Below are positions 43,266 to 51,124 of a stretch of 64,000 nucleotides of DNA, one piece after another. Position 1 is the stretch's first letter; each line of letters starts with the position of its first letter. Location: the NCBI RefSeq assembly GCF_030503435.1, contig NZ_JAUKPO010000037.1, forward strand, positions 1 to 64,000, written 5' to 3'. Below the pieces are notes generated by a model. It had not been told where the DNA came from and did not search any database. It saw only the letters and a list, made by a program, of their open reading frames with translations. The translations under genes were made by a program, and so were the position numbers. The stretch comes from Rhodocytophaga aerolata (GTDB lineage: Bacteria; Bacteroidota; Bacteroidia; Cytophagales; 172606-1).

Positions 43266-44402
43266 TCATCTTATCTCCCGCCACCACTGCGAGAATAGTT
43301 GGTTATTGTCATTCAAATACACTGTTTCCCCTATTCTTGGTGTTACTAGTGAAATAGGATGGTTTTTGTCTTTAAGTTCAGTAATCGTTCGTAAGGGCTC
43401 ATCCCAGGGATGATTAGCTAACTTGAATTTTGAGGAATGTACTGGAAATAAACGTTCTGCCTTCAAGTCACGTGCCGCTTGGAGCACTTCCTCAGGTAGC
43501 ATATGAATGGCTTGCCAGGCTACATTGTATTGTCCATTGTCTAAAATCGCCAGATCAAAACCATTAAATTTTTTGCCCAGCTGCTCAAAATGGGTATCAT
43601 ACCCGCTATCACCTCCTAGATACAGCTTATAATCAGCCGTCTGCAAAATATACGACATCCAAAGGGTATTATTTCGCGTTAGACTTCTGCCTGAAAAATG
43701 CCGGGCAGTTGCCGTATGCAGGGTAAAATCATCGGATATAGAAATGGTTTCGTTCCAATCTTTTTCAATGAGTATATTTTGATCAAAACCCCAGTATTGG
43801 AAATGTTCGCCTACGCCCAATCCGCAAACCACCCCTCTTATTTTTGGTTTTAGTTTCATAATAGTTTGGTAATCTAAATGGTCATAATGGTCGTGTGTAA
43901 TGAGCAGATAGTCGATTTGGGGCAAATCATCAGCGGTATAAACATCCGTACCTGCAAACGATCTGGTCGTATAAGGTACAGGGGATGCATTGCCGCTGAA
44001 GACAGGATCTACCAAAAATCGCTTCCCGTCTAATTGAATAAAATAGGAAGAGTGGCCAAACCAAATTAACACATTTTCATTCTTGGATAGTGCCTTTAAG
44101 TCTGTTTTAATAGAGGGTATGGTATCTATGGGGGTTGTCCTTGGAAATTTTCCAAAGATAAAATCCCACGTAATCTTGATCATGGAATACCCTTCGGTAA
44201 TGAAGGGAGTAAAGTGTATATTTTGAAAACTTCCCTCCTTAAAATTAGGCGATTGTTTTAGTAGTTCCAGTCGCTTGCCACTTGGGGCTTTGCCGAATTG
44301 AGGCTGTTGCATATACAGTACTGTAGCTATGGCCAAAACACCTATTAACATGAGCGTTATTATCATTAGTTGTCTTATAAATTGTACAAGCTTGTATTTC
44401 AT
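43266..44402 (-). CDS. Membrane-anchored MBL-fold hydrolase (UlaG/NAPE-PLD-like)
   Basis: A 378-residue protein with an N-terminal membrane helix (about 10-30) and a metallo-beta-lactamase fold of the COG2220 group. The metal motif is LLITHDHYDHLDYQT. Other ligands lie in TARHFSGRSL, LGGDSGYDTHF and FPVHSSKFKLANHPW. The group includes UlaG-like lactonases and NAPE phospholipase D, which act on lactones or phospholipid-like substrates. Orientation is the same as the oxidoreductase operon but it is 1.1 kb downstream-facing from the TetR/SDR pair. The substrate is unknown. Confidence 0.87.
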   Translation of the reverse strand: MKYKLVQFIRQLMIITLMLIGVLAIATVLYMQQPQFGKAPSGKRLELLKQSPNFKEGSFQNIHFTPFITEGYSMIKITWDFIFGKFPRTTPIDTIPSIKTDLKALSKNENVLIWFGHSSYFIQLDGKRFLVDPVFSGNASPVPYTTRSFAGTDVYTADDLPQIDYLLITHDHYDHLDYQTIMKLKPKIRGVVCGLGVGEHFQYWGFDQNILIEKDWNETISISDDFTLHTATARHFSGRSLTRNNTLWMSYILQTADYKLYLGGDSGYDTHFEQLGKKFNGFDLAILDNGQYNVAWQAIHMLPEEVLQAARDLKAERLFPVHSSKFKLANHPWDEPLRTITELKDKNHPISLVTPRIGETVYLNDNNQLFSQWWREIR

Positions 44403-44710
44403 TTTATAGTGAAGTTCATTTCGTTCTAGGTTAACTCTTCACAGTCAAACCCTCTGCTGTTAAGCTCATTCATTATTATTTGGGTTAGGTCTGTATGGCT
44501 AACTATTCGTAAAATTTTGCCCGCCGTCTTCAAGGTCAACATTCCATTGGCCTTTTCGACTCATTGATTTAAAAACCGGCCCACCTGCCCATCTTCGTGT
44601 TTGGTTTGTATGGAAGTTTTGAATACATAAATCATACTTCTTCGTTTTTGCCTCTATTAAATATCTCAACTAACTATTTTCTCTACTACTCACAAGGAAA
44701 CACGCTTGTC
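44403..44710. other. Intergenic stretch without recognised structure
   Basis: 308 bp between the MBL gene and the SDR gene, both on the minus strand. No palindrome, RNA or gene was recognised. Confidence 0.4.
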
Positions 44711-45601
44711 TTACTTGGTAGCGGAAGGATAATGGGCCTTGAGACTGCGGGCAATAATACGATCGAGCAGCCGGTCTGGTAGGAGCCTGAAAAGAATAGA
44801 AAGCATAGCCGCATCGCGGCCAATAGTGTATCGTGTACGAGGCCGTTTGCTAAGGATGGCATCAGCTATTATTTGACCCGCACATTCGGCTGACACAGCT
44901 TTGTTGATATACGACTCAGCCTGCGAGACCATTGCGTGCATCAGTTCACCGTATCTGCCATGCTGCTCGGCAGTCATGGCACTTGTTATGCGCTCAGCCT
45001 TGACACGGACTTGTGTGCTCATAGGTGTTGTAACTGCACCGGGTTGTACAACAATAACCTTTACATCAAAAGGTTCCATTTCCCGACGCAAGGCATCGCT
45101 GACCGCTTCAAGGGCAAACTTGGTGCTGGCGTAGGGCCCGTACACCCCCATGGCTCCCTTACCGCCAATGGAGCTGATGTTGACAACTCTGCCACGACTC
45201 TTGATAAGGGCAGGCAACAAGGCTTGTATCATGGCTACCTGACCGAAGAGGTTGACATCAAATTGCCGACGCCACTCGGAGAGAGGCAGCACTTCAACGG
45301 GAGCATTAATTTCGATAGCCGCATTGTTAACCAAGGCGCGAAGAGGGCGTTTCTCAGGATCTTCCCCAATACGCGTAACCAGTGCAGCAATGTCAAACTC
45401 ACTAGTGATGTCGAGCATGACCGGCTCGAGATTGGTGCCACTCATAGCCCTGGCGTCAATTTCTCTGCGTACACCAGCCAGCACATGGAAGCCTCGTCTG
45501 GCAAGTTCCTGGGCTGTCGCATGGCCAATTCCAGTCGAAGTGCCGGTTACTACAATCATCTCACCCCGGAGTGGTTCTGTCTTTCTAGTTAACTTTGTCA
45601 T
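44711..45601 (-). CDS. Short-chain dehydrogenase/reductase under TetR control
   Basis: From ATG 45601 (MTKLTRKTEPL) the product has 296 residues; the frame extends to 45712 without conserved sequence. The cofactor motif is TGTSTGIGHA, followed by VNNAAIE, NISSIGG and the catalytic YASTK. The C-terminal third (about 215-290) is longer than in classical SDRs and carries IIADAILSKRPRTRY, typical of the retinol-dehydrogenase-like group. It is transcribed divergently from a TetR gene, with overlapping inverted repeats between them (45754-45811), so it is probably that regulator's target. Confidence 0.9.
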   Translation of the reverse strand: MTKLTRKTEPLRGEMIVVTGTSTGIGHATAQELARRGFHVLAGVRREIDARAMSGTNLEPVMLDITSEFDIAALVTRIGEDPEKRPLRALVNNAAIEINAPVEVLPLSEWRRQFDVNLFGQVAMIQALLPALIKSRGRVVNISSIGGKGAMGVYGPYASTKFALEAVSDALRREMEPFDVKVIVVQPGAVTTPMSTQVRVKAERITSAMTAEQHGRYGELMHAMVSQAESYINKAVSAECAGQIIADAILSKRPRTRYTIGRDAAMLSILFRLLPDRLLDRIIARSLKAHYPSATK

Positions 45602-45753
45602 AGTATTGGAATGAATGCTAGTACTTACAAATCTCGGTTTTGGGTGACGGGCAGCAGCTAGGTACTTACTAGAACTAATTTCATCTTCCCATTGACAGCA
45701 GAAAGTAAGCACTTGAATACTGTTAAAGAAATTATCGGCATTTTACATTTAGT

Positions 45754-45811
45754 CGATTTTTGTCAAATGTATATATAATTCTGACAAAAATCGTATATTT
45801 GTCAGAATTAT
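45754..45811. promoter_or_regulatory. Divergent SDR/TetR promoter with three operator half-sites
   Basis: Two overlapping perfect inverted repeats share a middle half-site. CGATTTTTGTCA (45754-45765) pairs with TGACAAAAATCG (45782-45793), and ATAATTCTGACAAA (45775-45788) pairs with TTTGTCAGAATTAT (45798-45811). Exact -7 boxes of the Bacteroidota type lie inside: TATATTTG (45794-45801) for the TetR gene and, on the minus strand, TACATTTG (45764-45771) for the SDR. A repressor bound here would cover both promoters. Confidence 0.75.
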
Positions 45812-45818
45812 TTTACGA

Positions 45819-46367
45819 ATGGAAAAAGACCAAAAAGTACTTCATGCGGCAAAAAGTGTATTCCTCAAATATGGATATACAAAAACAACCATGCATGATA
45901 TTGCTGAAGCCGCGGGTATATCAAGACCTGGCTTGTATCTGATTTATTCTAAAAAGGAAGAAATATATAATGCACTCGTAGAAAGCCTGTCAGATGAGCT
46001 TTCTAGAAAAGTAGAAGAAAGGGTTTTGAAAATAAATGAACCCCTGTTGCAACTAAAGGAAGTACTCAATATCTGGGTTATTGAAATGTATGCTTATCTA
46101 AATCAATCCCCGGAAAGCAAGGAACTTTATGAAACCCAATTTTCCTTTGCCAAAGAAGGCATGAAAAGAAGTACCGATTTGTTTACAACTGATTTAGAAA
46201 AGGTGCTAAAAAACTTTCCATCTACTAGTTTCAATAACAATGTAAAACCAAAGGATGTAGCCTTGATAATTTCATCAGCTGTGATAGGCTTCAAGAAAAA
46301 TTCGGATACTTTGGATGAGCTGAAGGAGAAAATTGAATTGCTGATTCGGATCTGTATAAAAAACTAA
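45819..46367 (+). CDS. TetR-family transcriptional repressor
   Basis: A 182-residue regulator. The N-terminal HTH (about 8-52) reads VLHAAKSVFLKYGYTKTTMH, then DIAEAAGISRPGLYLIYSKK. The helical C-terminal ligand domain ends in a Lys-rich helix. The ATG lies 8 bp after the operator cluster. By position it represses itself and the divergent SDR; the inducer would be a substrate or product of that SDR. Confidence 0.92.
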   Translation: MEKDQKVLHAAKSVFLKYGYTKTTMHDIAEAAGISRPGLYLIYSKKEEIYNALVESLSDELSRKVEERVLKINEPLLQLKEVLNIWVIEMYAYLNQSPESKELYETQFSFAKEGMKRSTDLFTTDLEKVLKNFPSTSFNNNVKPKDVALIISSAVIGFKKNSDTLDELKEKIELLIRICIKN

Positions 46368-46472
46368 AATGGGCTTGTTTGTAAGAGCTTAATAACTAAG
46401 GCAGGCGAAATCTGAACCTCCTTGTAAAAGTGGACGATGAAAAGAGAGCGGATGTAGTAATAATATTCTGCA

Positions 46473-46510
46473 GTTTCAGCAAAGGGGTAGTTATTTTAAC
46501 TACCTCCCTT
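46473..46510. repeat. Family A palindrome, copy A21, touching a stop codon
   Basis: AGTTTCAGCAAAGGGGTAGT, core TATTTTAACTACC, then TCCCTTAATAA. It reaches into the end of the minus-strand dehydrogenase gene. Confidence 0.55.
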
Positions 46511-47603
46511 AATAACCCTTCATCTTATCCACTACATTCATCAAAGGTAAACCATTGGTATACCTGCGCATATTTTCGCACACAAGGGCGATGGCTCTCA
46601 GCTGACGAACAGGAGCCATGCCAGAATTATGAGGAGTAATCACTAGATTGGAACAAGCCCACAAAGGGTGGTCTGCAGGTAAAGGTTCAGGTGTGGTCAC
46701 GTCAAGTCCTGCTCCACGTATACGCTTGTCCTTCAAAGCTTTCACTAACGCTTGCTGATCCACCAGACCGCCTCTTGATACATTGATAAAGTAGGCAGAT
46801 GGTTTCATCTTAGAGAAGACCTGTTCGTTAAACAGCAGCTTAGTTTGTTTAGTTAAAGGAGCCGCACTCATCAGCACATCCACTTGCGGTACCATCTTCA
46901 TCAAATAAGTAGGATCATGTAGCTCTGCCACAAATTCAGGTTTAGGCAAAGGTTTGGCATCAGTTGCCAGCACCCGCATATTAAATCCATAATGTAAACG
47001 CCGGGCGGTTTCTGTGCCTATGCCTCCCATGCCTACAATCCCAATCGTTTTTCCATACAGGTCATCTAAGGCAACATTGGTTGTTTGTAACCATGCACGT
47101 TCTTTGAAGGCAGGAATGGATTCTTGCGCTAACCCCCTTGTTAAGCTTAGTAAAAGGCCAATAGCCGATTCAGCGATCACAGGTGCATACACACGCTGCA
47201 TATTGGTGAGCAGGCAAGGATGCTCCATAAGTTCCATAGGCATGTTTTCAACGCCTGCGCCAAAAACTTGCACCCACTTAAGCTTTTTAGCCTGGCCTAT
47301 AAGAGATGCATCTACAGAACCAAGAATAACTTCAGCGTCGGCAATATGTGCATTTATTTCTTTGGTGTCTGCAAGCATAAGTAATTCAACGTTATTGCCT
47401 GCTGATCTTATTTGCCCAATTTCAGCTTCTGATAGCTTCTGTGTAGAGATCACCTTTATAGGACCAACCACTGCTTGAGGGGTTGAAGCAGCAGGAAAAG
47501 TGGAGTAAGCTTGCACTAAGGGTGTATCTGTCAAACTTAGCAGAGCTCCTGTGGCAGACAGATTAGTAATAAAATTACGTCTTGAAATAGGTTCTGTTGC
47601 CAT
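46509..47603 (-). CDS. Tat-exported D-2-hydroxyacid dehydrogenase family protein
   Basis: From ATG 47603 (MATEPISRRNF) the product has 364 residues; the frame starts at a GTG at 47633 but that leader is unconserved. The twin-arginine signal is EPISRRNFITNLSATGALLSL. The NAD-binding domain has GIVGMGGIGTETARRL, and the catalytic residues of the family appear as the Arg of INVSRGGLVD, the Glu of DVTTPEPLP and the His of ITPHNSG. Export of an NAD-dependent dehydrogenase is unusual because the periplasm has no NAD pool, so the cofactor may be co-exported or tightly bound. A 17-bp-arm palindrome lies upstream. Confidence 0.87.
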   Translation of the reverse strand: MATEPISRRNFITNLSATGALLSLTDTPLVQAYSTFPAASTPQAVVGPIKVISTQKLSEAEIGQIRSAGNNVELLMLADTKEINAHIADAEVILGSVDASLIGQAKKLKWVQVFGAGVENMPMELMEHPCLLTNMQRVYAPVIAESAIGLLLSLTRGLAQESIPAFKERAWLQTTNVALDDLYGKTIGIVGMGGIGTETARRLHYGFNMRVLATDAKPLPKPEFVAELHDPTYLMKMVPQVDVLMSAAPLTKQTKLLFNEQVFSKMKPSAYFINVSRGGLVDQQALVKALKDKRIRGAGLDVTTPEPLPADHPLWACSNLVITPHNSGMAPVRQLRAIALVCENMRRYTNGLPLMNVVDKMKGY

Positions 47604-48064
47604 AGCTATAGGATTTCTATTTGAATCTAGCACTTATTCAATCAAAAACAAATACCAAAAATTCAAATAGGTATTTGTTTTTGATTTTATTTCCCGGGTA
47701 TTAGCCCACTAGGTAAGTTAGGGAAATAATCCAACAGGATTGTAATAGATTTATTCTTTACATTCATTTAAAAATAATGAAATGGATGGTTAAAATAATG
47801 TCCCATTTACATTAACTACACAAACGGGTAATTAATTAACCGGATCTACTCTCAGATTATCCTCGCTACAGCGTAAGAATGAATCAAGAGCACATTCTTT
47901 CTTATAGCTGATGGATGCCTGCAGGCGTATACTTTTAGTAAACTATCTTTATTCACTATAAAGTTGAGATCAAGCATAGCCATAGATGAGTTTTGTCATT
48001 CATTGTCTTGTGGAAAGAGCCTACTTTTGCCTTTTTTAGTAGTCAACTTTTCTTGCAACCATCT
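47604..48064. other. Divergent intergenic region of the dehydrogenase and hmp genes
   Basis: 461 bp. It holds the 17-bp-arm palindrome and is otherwise AT-rich. The flavohaemoglobin frame is open back to 47993 but without conserved residues. No NsrR-type site was identified. Confidence 0.4.
47640..47686. promoter_or_regulatory. Perfect 17-bp-arm inverted repeat upstream of the dehydrogenase gene
   Basis: Bases 47640-47656 and 47670-47686 are exact complements, including CAAAAACAAATACC and GGTATTTGTTTTTG, with a 13-bp spacer. It lies 36 bp before the start codon of the minus-strand gene and has no close copy elsewhere in the window. An operator for an unlinked regulator is likely; a hairpin is possible. 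Confidence 0.65.
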
Positions 48065-49279
48065 ATGATCACTAACAAGCAAAAACAATTAGTCAAAGAC
48101 ACAGCGCCTATTCTTCGGGAGCATGGCCTGGTGTTAACCTCGCATTTCTACAGACGCATGTTCACTCATCATCCGGAGCTGAAAAATGTATTCAACATGG
48201 GTAACCAGCAGAGTGGCAAGCAGCAAACAGCCCTGGCCCTGGCTGTGCTGGCCTATGCCGAAAATATAGAGGACCCTTCCGTGCTAGCCTCTCCGGTAAC
48301 TAAGATTGGCCATAAACATGTCAGTCTGGATATCCGGCCGGAGCATTATGCTATTGTGGGCAAGCACCTGCTAGCCTCTATCAGAGAAGTGTTAGGGGAT
48401 GCTGCCAGCGATGAATTAATAGATGCCTGGGCTGTTGCTTATAGCCAATTAGCCGCATTGATGACTGGGGTGGAAGCAACCCTGTATAGTCAGGCGATCG
48501 CCAAAGAAGGGGGCTGGACCGGCTGGCGGCCTTTTCAGGTGAAAGAGAAAGTAAAGGAATCCGAAGAAATTACCTCTTTCTATCTCTATCCGGCCGATGG
48601 AGGCAAAGTAGCCGATTTTTTGCCGGGACAATTTGTGAGTGTACGTTTGTTTCTACCTGAGCTTAATTTGTTTCAGCCCCGGCAGTATAGTATATCGAAT
48701 GCCCCTAATGGAGAGTATTACCGGATTTCGGTGAAAAAGGAAACTGGAGCTAATATTCGTCCCAATGGCATGATCTCTAACCGTTTACACGAGCATGTGA
48801 AGGAAGGAGATATCCTGGAAATGGCCTCACCGGCTGGTGATTTCATTTTAGATACCAGCAAAGAAGGCCCGGTAGTGCTCATCAGTGGGGGAGTAGGCCA
48901 AACACCCCTGATCAGTATGCTCGAATACCTGATCAGCACTTCCAGCCACCGGGATGTCGTCTGGATTCATGGCGCGCGTAACATGGCTGTACATGCGTTC
49001 AAAGAACAGATTACTAGTTTAAAAGACCAAAGGGAGCAATTCCAAAGTCATATCTTTTATGATGTACTGGATGAATCCTTGCCCCTGGAGGAATACTATC
49101 CCGGGGTAGTGGACCTGCAACAAATTAGCCATGAAGTTATTTTACCGGATGCCCAGTATTACATCTGTGGACCTGCTCCCTTCATAGAAAAACAATACAA
49201 GGACCTAGTGAAACTAGGTATAGAGAAAAGCCATATTCACTATGAAGAGTTTGGACCCAATGTGCTTGCCTTGCCTTAG
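48065..49279 (+). CDS. hmp: Flavohaemoglobin (nitric oxide dioxygenase)
   Basis: From ATG 48065 (MITNKQKQLVKD) the product has 404 residues, the usual Hmp length. The globin domain has the proximal haem His in KIGHKHVSLDI and the catalytic Tyr/Glu partners nearby. The FAD-binding domain carries RQYSISNAPNGEYYRISVK, and the NAD domain GGVGQTPLISMLEYL, IHGARN and YYICGPAPFI. It converts NO to nitrate with O2 and NADH. It lies at the start of a region with several other NO/O2-binding proteins, so it is probably part of the NO response. Confidence 0.95.
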   Translation: MITNKQKQLVKDTAPILREHGLVLTSHFYRRMFTHHPELKNVFNMGNQQSGKQQTALALAVLAYAENIEDPSVLASPVTKIGHKHVSLDIRPEHYAIVGKHLLASIREVLGDAASDELIDAWAVAYSQLAALMTGVEATLYSQAIAKEGGWTGWRPFQVKEKVKESEEITSFYLYPADGGKVADFLPGQFVSVRLFLPELNLFQPRQYSISNAPNGEYYRISVKKETGANIRPNGMISNRLHEHVKEGDILEMASPAGDFILDTSKEGPVVLISGGVGQTPLISMLEYLISTSSHRDVVWIHGARNMAVHAFKEQITSLKDQREQFQSHIFYDVLDESLPLEEYYPGVVDLQQISHEVILPDAQYYICGPAPFIEKQYKDLVKLGIEKSHIHYEEFGPNVLALP

Positions 49280-49725
49280 CAGGGGATCAGCAGTAAGGGG
49301 CAGTTGATTGGATTACCCATAGGTATGTACCACTATTGGTGAAGACAGGGGTGGAGGCTAATGGTTGTTAAAACTTTATTCTCCCATCTTGCCCCACTTT
49401 ACAAGGGAAGCCGTAGTATCAAAGAAGTCATTATTACTTACCTTCTCTATGACAGGGCTAGACCTTTCGTGGATTTGATACAAGCATCCTTGATACATGC
49501 TGTCAATTTTTCGAGAAAAGCCCAAAACTAAATACATGAACTCCTCCTTGATAGTCAATAAAGCAGGTATAAGTGAAAGAGAAACCAATCCCAAACAGAT
49601 CAGGAAATGTGTATAGAAAAGACGCTCTATACTTAATTTGGAATAAAAAAATAGTTGCTCAAAAAAAGCTGAATTACCGGCTATTAATCCATTGTAACCT
49701 TATCTATATTGATAGCTTGCAGGCT
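49280..49725. other. Intergenic stretch with one palindrome
   Basis: 446 bp between convergent genes. A degenerate family B copy lies at 49345-49398. A 72-codon minus-strand frame (49376-49594) overlaps it and has no recognisable domain. Confidence 0.4.
49345..49398. repeat. Family B palindrome, copy B9 (degenerate)
   Basis: GACAGGGGTGGAGG faces CTCCCATCTTGCCCC with TTAAAACTTT in the loop, the loop sequence seen in other B copies. Confidence 0.5.
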
Positions 49726-50199
49726 TTATACTCCCGCACAACATGATGTCGGAAAGAACATGCTGCTCGTAGCGGAGTACAAAGCCAAAAGAAAACAAAA
49801 AGCGGGGTTGTAGCGGGGTTGTAGCTCGATTGAAAAACGGGATTTCATGGGTTTGCTAAAGCACCTAAAGCCTTGAACTTTCATGCCTTTGGTAGCTACT
49901 CCGTCCTTGAATCTACAGCTTGCTTCTCCAACGCAAGCTGCTTGCTGTTCAAGGACTGTTTCCATTTGGTCTTTTAATCCAACCATATTATAGACCTGCT
50001 TAAGCTGGCTGAGAAAAAGATATTTGGTACCATCCTCAAAACTTCCCTCTTCATCAATTAAAGGTTCTAAAATGGAAGGATCTAATTTTCTGGCACTCTC
50101 AAAAAGAGTAGTCAAAAACAATTCCTGACCGCCTACATCATTTGATAAGGTTGATCCTTTGGCAATCGTTAGTGTTTGTTCGATCTGTTCTATTTCCAT
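49726..50199 (-). CDS. Hypothetical protein with an 11-bp duplication near its end
   Basis: A 157-residue protein without recognised family: an acidic helical N-terminal half, two Cys pairs (AACVGEASC, and later FRCFSKP) and GVATKGMKVQGF between them. Near the C-terminus an exact tandem duplication of 11 bp (49801-49811 and 49812-49822) shifts the frame. The tail then reads RYNPAFCFLL and ends CCAGV. If one copy is removed the frame continues as RFLFSFGFVLRYEQHVLSDI and ends later, at a different stop. The shortened reading looks more natural, so the gene is probably damaged or phase-variable. Confidence 0.5.
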   Translation of the reverse strand: MEIEQIEQTLTIAKGSTLSNDVGGQELFLTTLFESARKLDPSILEPLIDEEGSFEDGTKYLFLSQLKQVYNMVGLKDQMETVLEQQAACVGEASCRFKDGVATKGMKVQGFRCFSKPMKSRFSIELQPRYNPAFCFLLALYSATSSMFFPTSCCAGV

Positions 50200-50557
50200 G
50201 GTAGTAGTAGCTGTATTTCCACATATAATCTCTCAGCTAAGATAATTTTTACTTGTATCTACGCCTGATCACGATCACTCCTGCACCTATATACTTTTGG
50301 CTCCTGCTAAAGTAATAAGCCTTAGCGGCGCGCTTATCAACTTGCAGGTATTGTTTGGGTGATATTTAACAGGTGCTAGGCGAGTCTCTATAAGCCTAAA
50401 ACTATAAGCATAAAAGCTGACAAGCGATCGATACAGTCTACTATAGTGAGAAGTAATACTGACTGGGTTTTTTATTCTTAATCTTAATTTCTATTTCGGA
50501 TAAACTTATCCTTTTTAGATTTTATTCGTATATTTGATTAACTAGACCCCGGAAACT
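50200..50557. other. Upstream region of the respiratory/NO operon
   Basis: 358 bp between divergent genes. Its right end contains the promoter and dyad described at 50498-50536. The rest, including a GC-rich GGCGCGC patch near 50325, has no recognised function. Confidence 0.45.
50498..50536 (+). promoter_or_regulatory. Probable promoter and activator site of the respiratory/NO operon
   Basis: TATATTTG (50529-50536) matches the -7 box TAnnTTTG exactly. GGATAA-AC-TTATCC (50498-50511) is a perfect dyad whose centre lies about 25 bp upstream of that box, close to -40 from the expected start. This is where a CRP/FNR-type activator binds in class II promoters. The leader to the first gene would be about 15 nt. 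Confidence 0.5.
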
Positions 50558-50791
50558 ATGGAACCTTCATTTATTCTGGATGCAACTATTTTATTGCCTC
50601 ATAGCAAGCATAAGATCTTGTTCGAGAAGTTCGATAGCCTAAAAGTCGGAGGATCTTTTATAGTTAAAAATGACCATCATACAAAGTCATTTTATCATTT
50701 ATTGAAAAGCCACCGCGGTGACCGTTTTGAGTGGAAATATCTGCAATCCGGGCCTGTCGTGTGGAAGGTCATCATTCAAAAAACTATGTAA
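50558..50791 (+). CDS. DUF2249 domain protein
   Basis: A 77-residue protein with the TusA-like DUF2249 fold: ILDATILLPHSKHKILFEKF, then LKVGGSFIVKNDH and a WKYLQSGPVVWKVII end. The family is common in denitrification and hemerythrin/NO clusters of Bacteroidota, often next to hemerythrin or Nor/Nos genes. It is the first gene of a co-directional operon of nine genes. Its exact function is unknown. Confidence 0.8.
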   Translation: MEPSFILDATILLPHSKHKILFEKFDSLKVGGSFIVKNDHHTKSFYHLLKSHRGDRFEWKYLQSGPVVWKVIIQKTM

Positions 50792-50806
50792 ACAAATTAA
50801 TCAGCT

Positions 50807-51118
50807 ATGGGAAAAGCATCTATTACCAGATATAGTATCGCAGAAGATTTTGAGTATCCCAAGTATGGAATAAGCAGCCAGGCATTACTTAAATCTGTGG
50901 GAGGCAAAGTCATGCTATATGTATTTGCCCAGGGAGCGGAGTTAAAAACCCACAAAGCCAATTCAGATGTTCTGGTGGTTATTCAAGAAGGAACAGCCAC
51001 TATTACATTAGAAGGAGAAACCTTTGATGCCCGGCAAGGTACATCTGTTGTTTTTAAAGAAGGCCAGTTGCACTCACTCAAGGCAAATGAACCATTCAAA
51101 ATGCTACTTATAAAATAA
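50807..51118 (+). CDS. Cupin-domain protein
   Basis: A 103-residue single cupin. Motif 1 reads GAELKTHKANSDVLVVIQEG and motif 2 QGTSVVFKEGQLHSLKANEP; His in THK, the later Glu/Gln and His in QLHSL can bind one metal. It follows the DUF2249 gene after 15 bp and precedes the oxidase by 6 bp. Small cupins of this sort accompany NO/anaerobic operons; the role is unknown. Confidence 0.83.
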   Translation: MGKASITRYSIAEDFEYPKYGISSQALLKSVGGKVMLYVFAQGAELKTHKANSDVLVVIQEGTATITLEGETFDARQGTSVVFKEGQLHSLKANEPFKMLLIK

Positions 51119-51124
51119 GCGCTC

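Noticed and set aside
44936..45592. 218-codon plus-strand frame opposite the SDR gene
   Set aside because: Shadow of the SDR gene; composition (many Cys, His and Gly) is not that of a protein.
49376..49594. 72-codon minus-strand frame
   Set aside because: It begins or ends in a family B palindrome and has no recognisable family.
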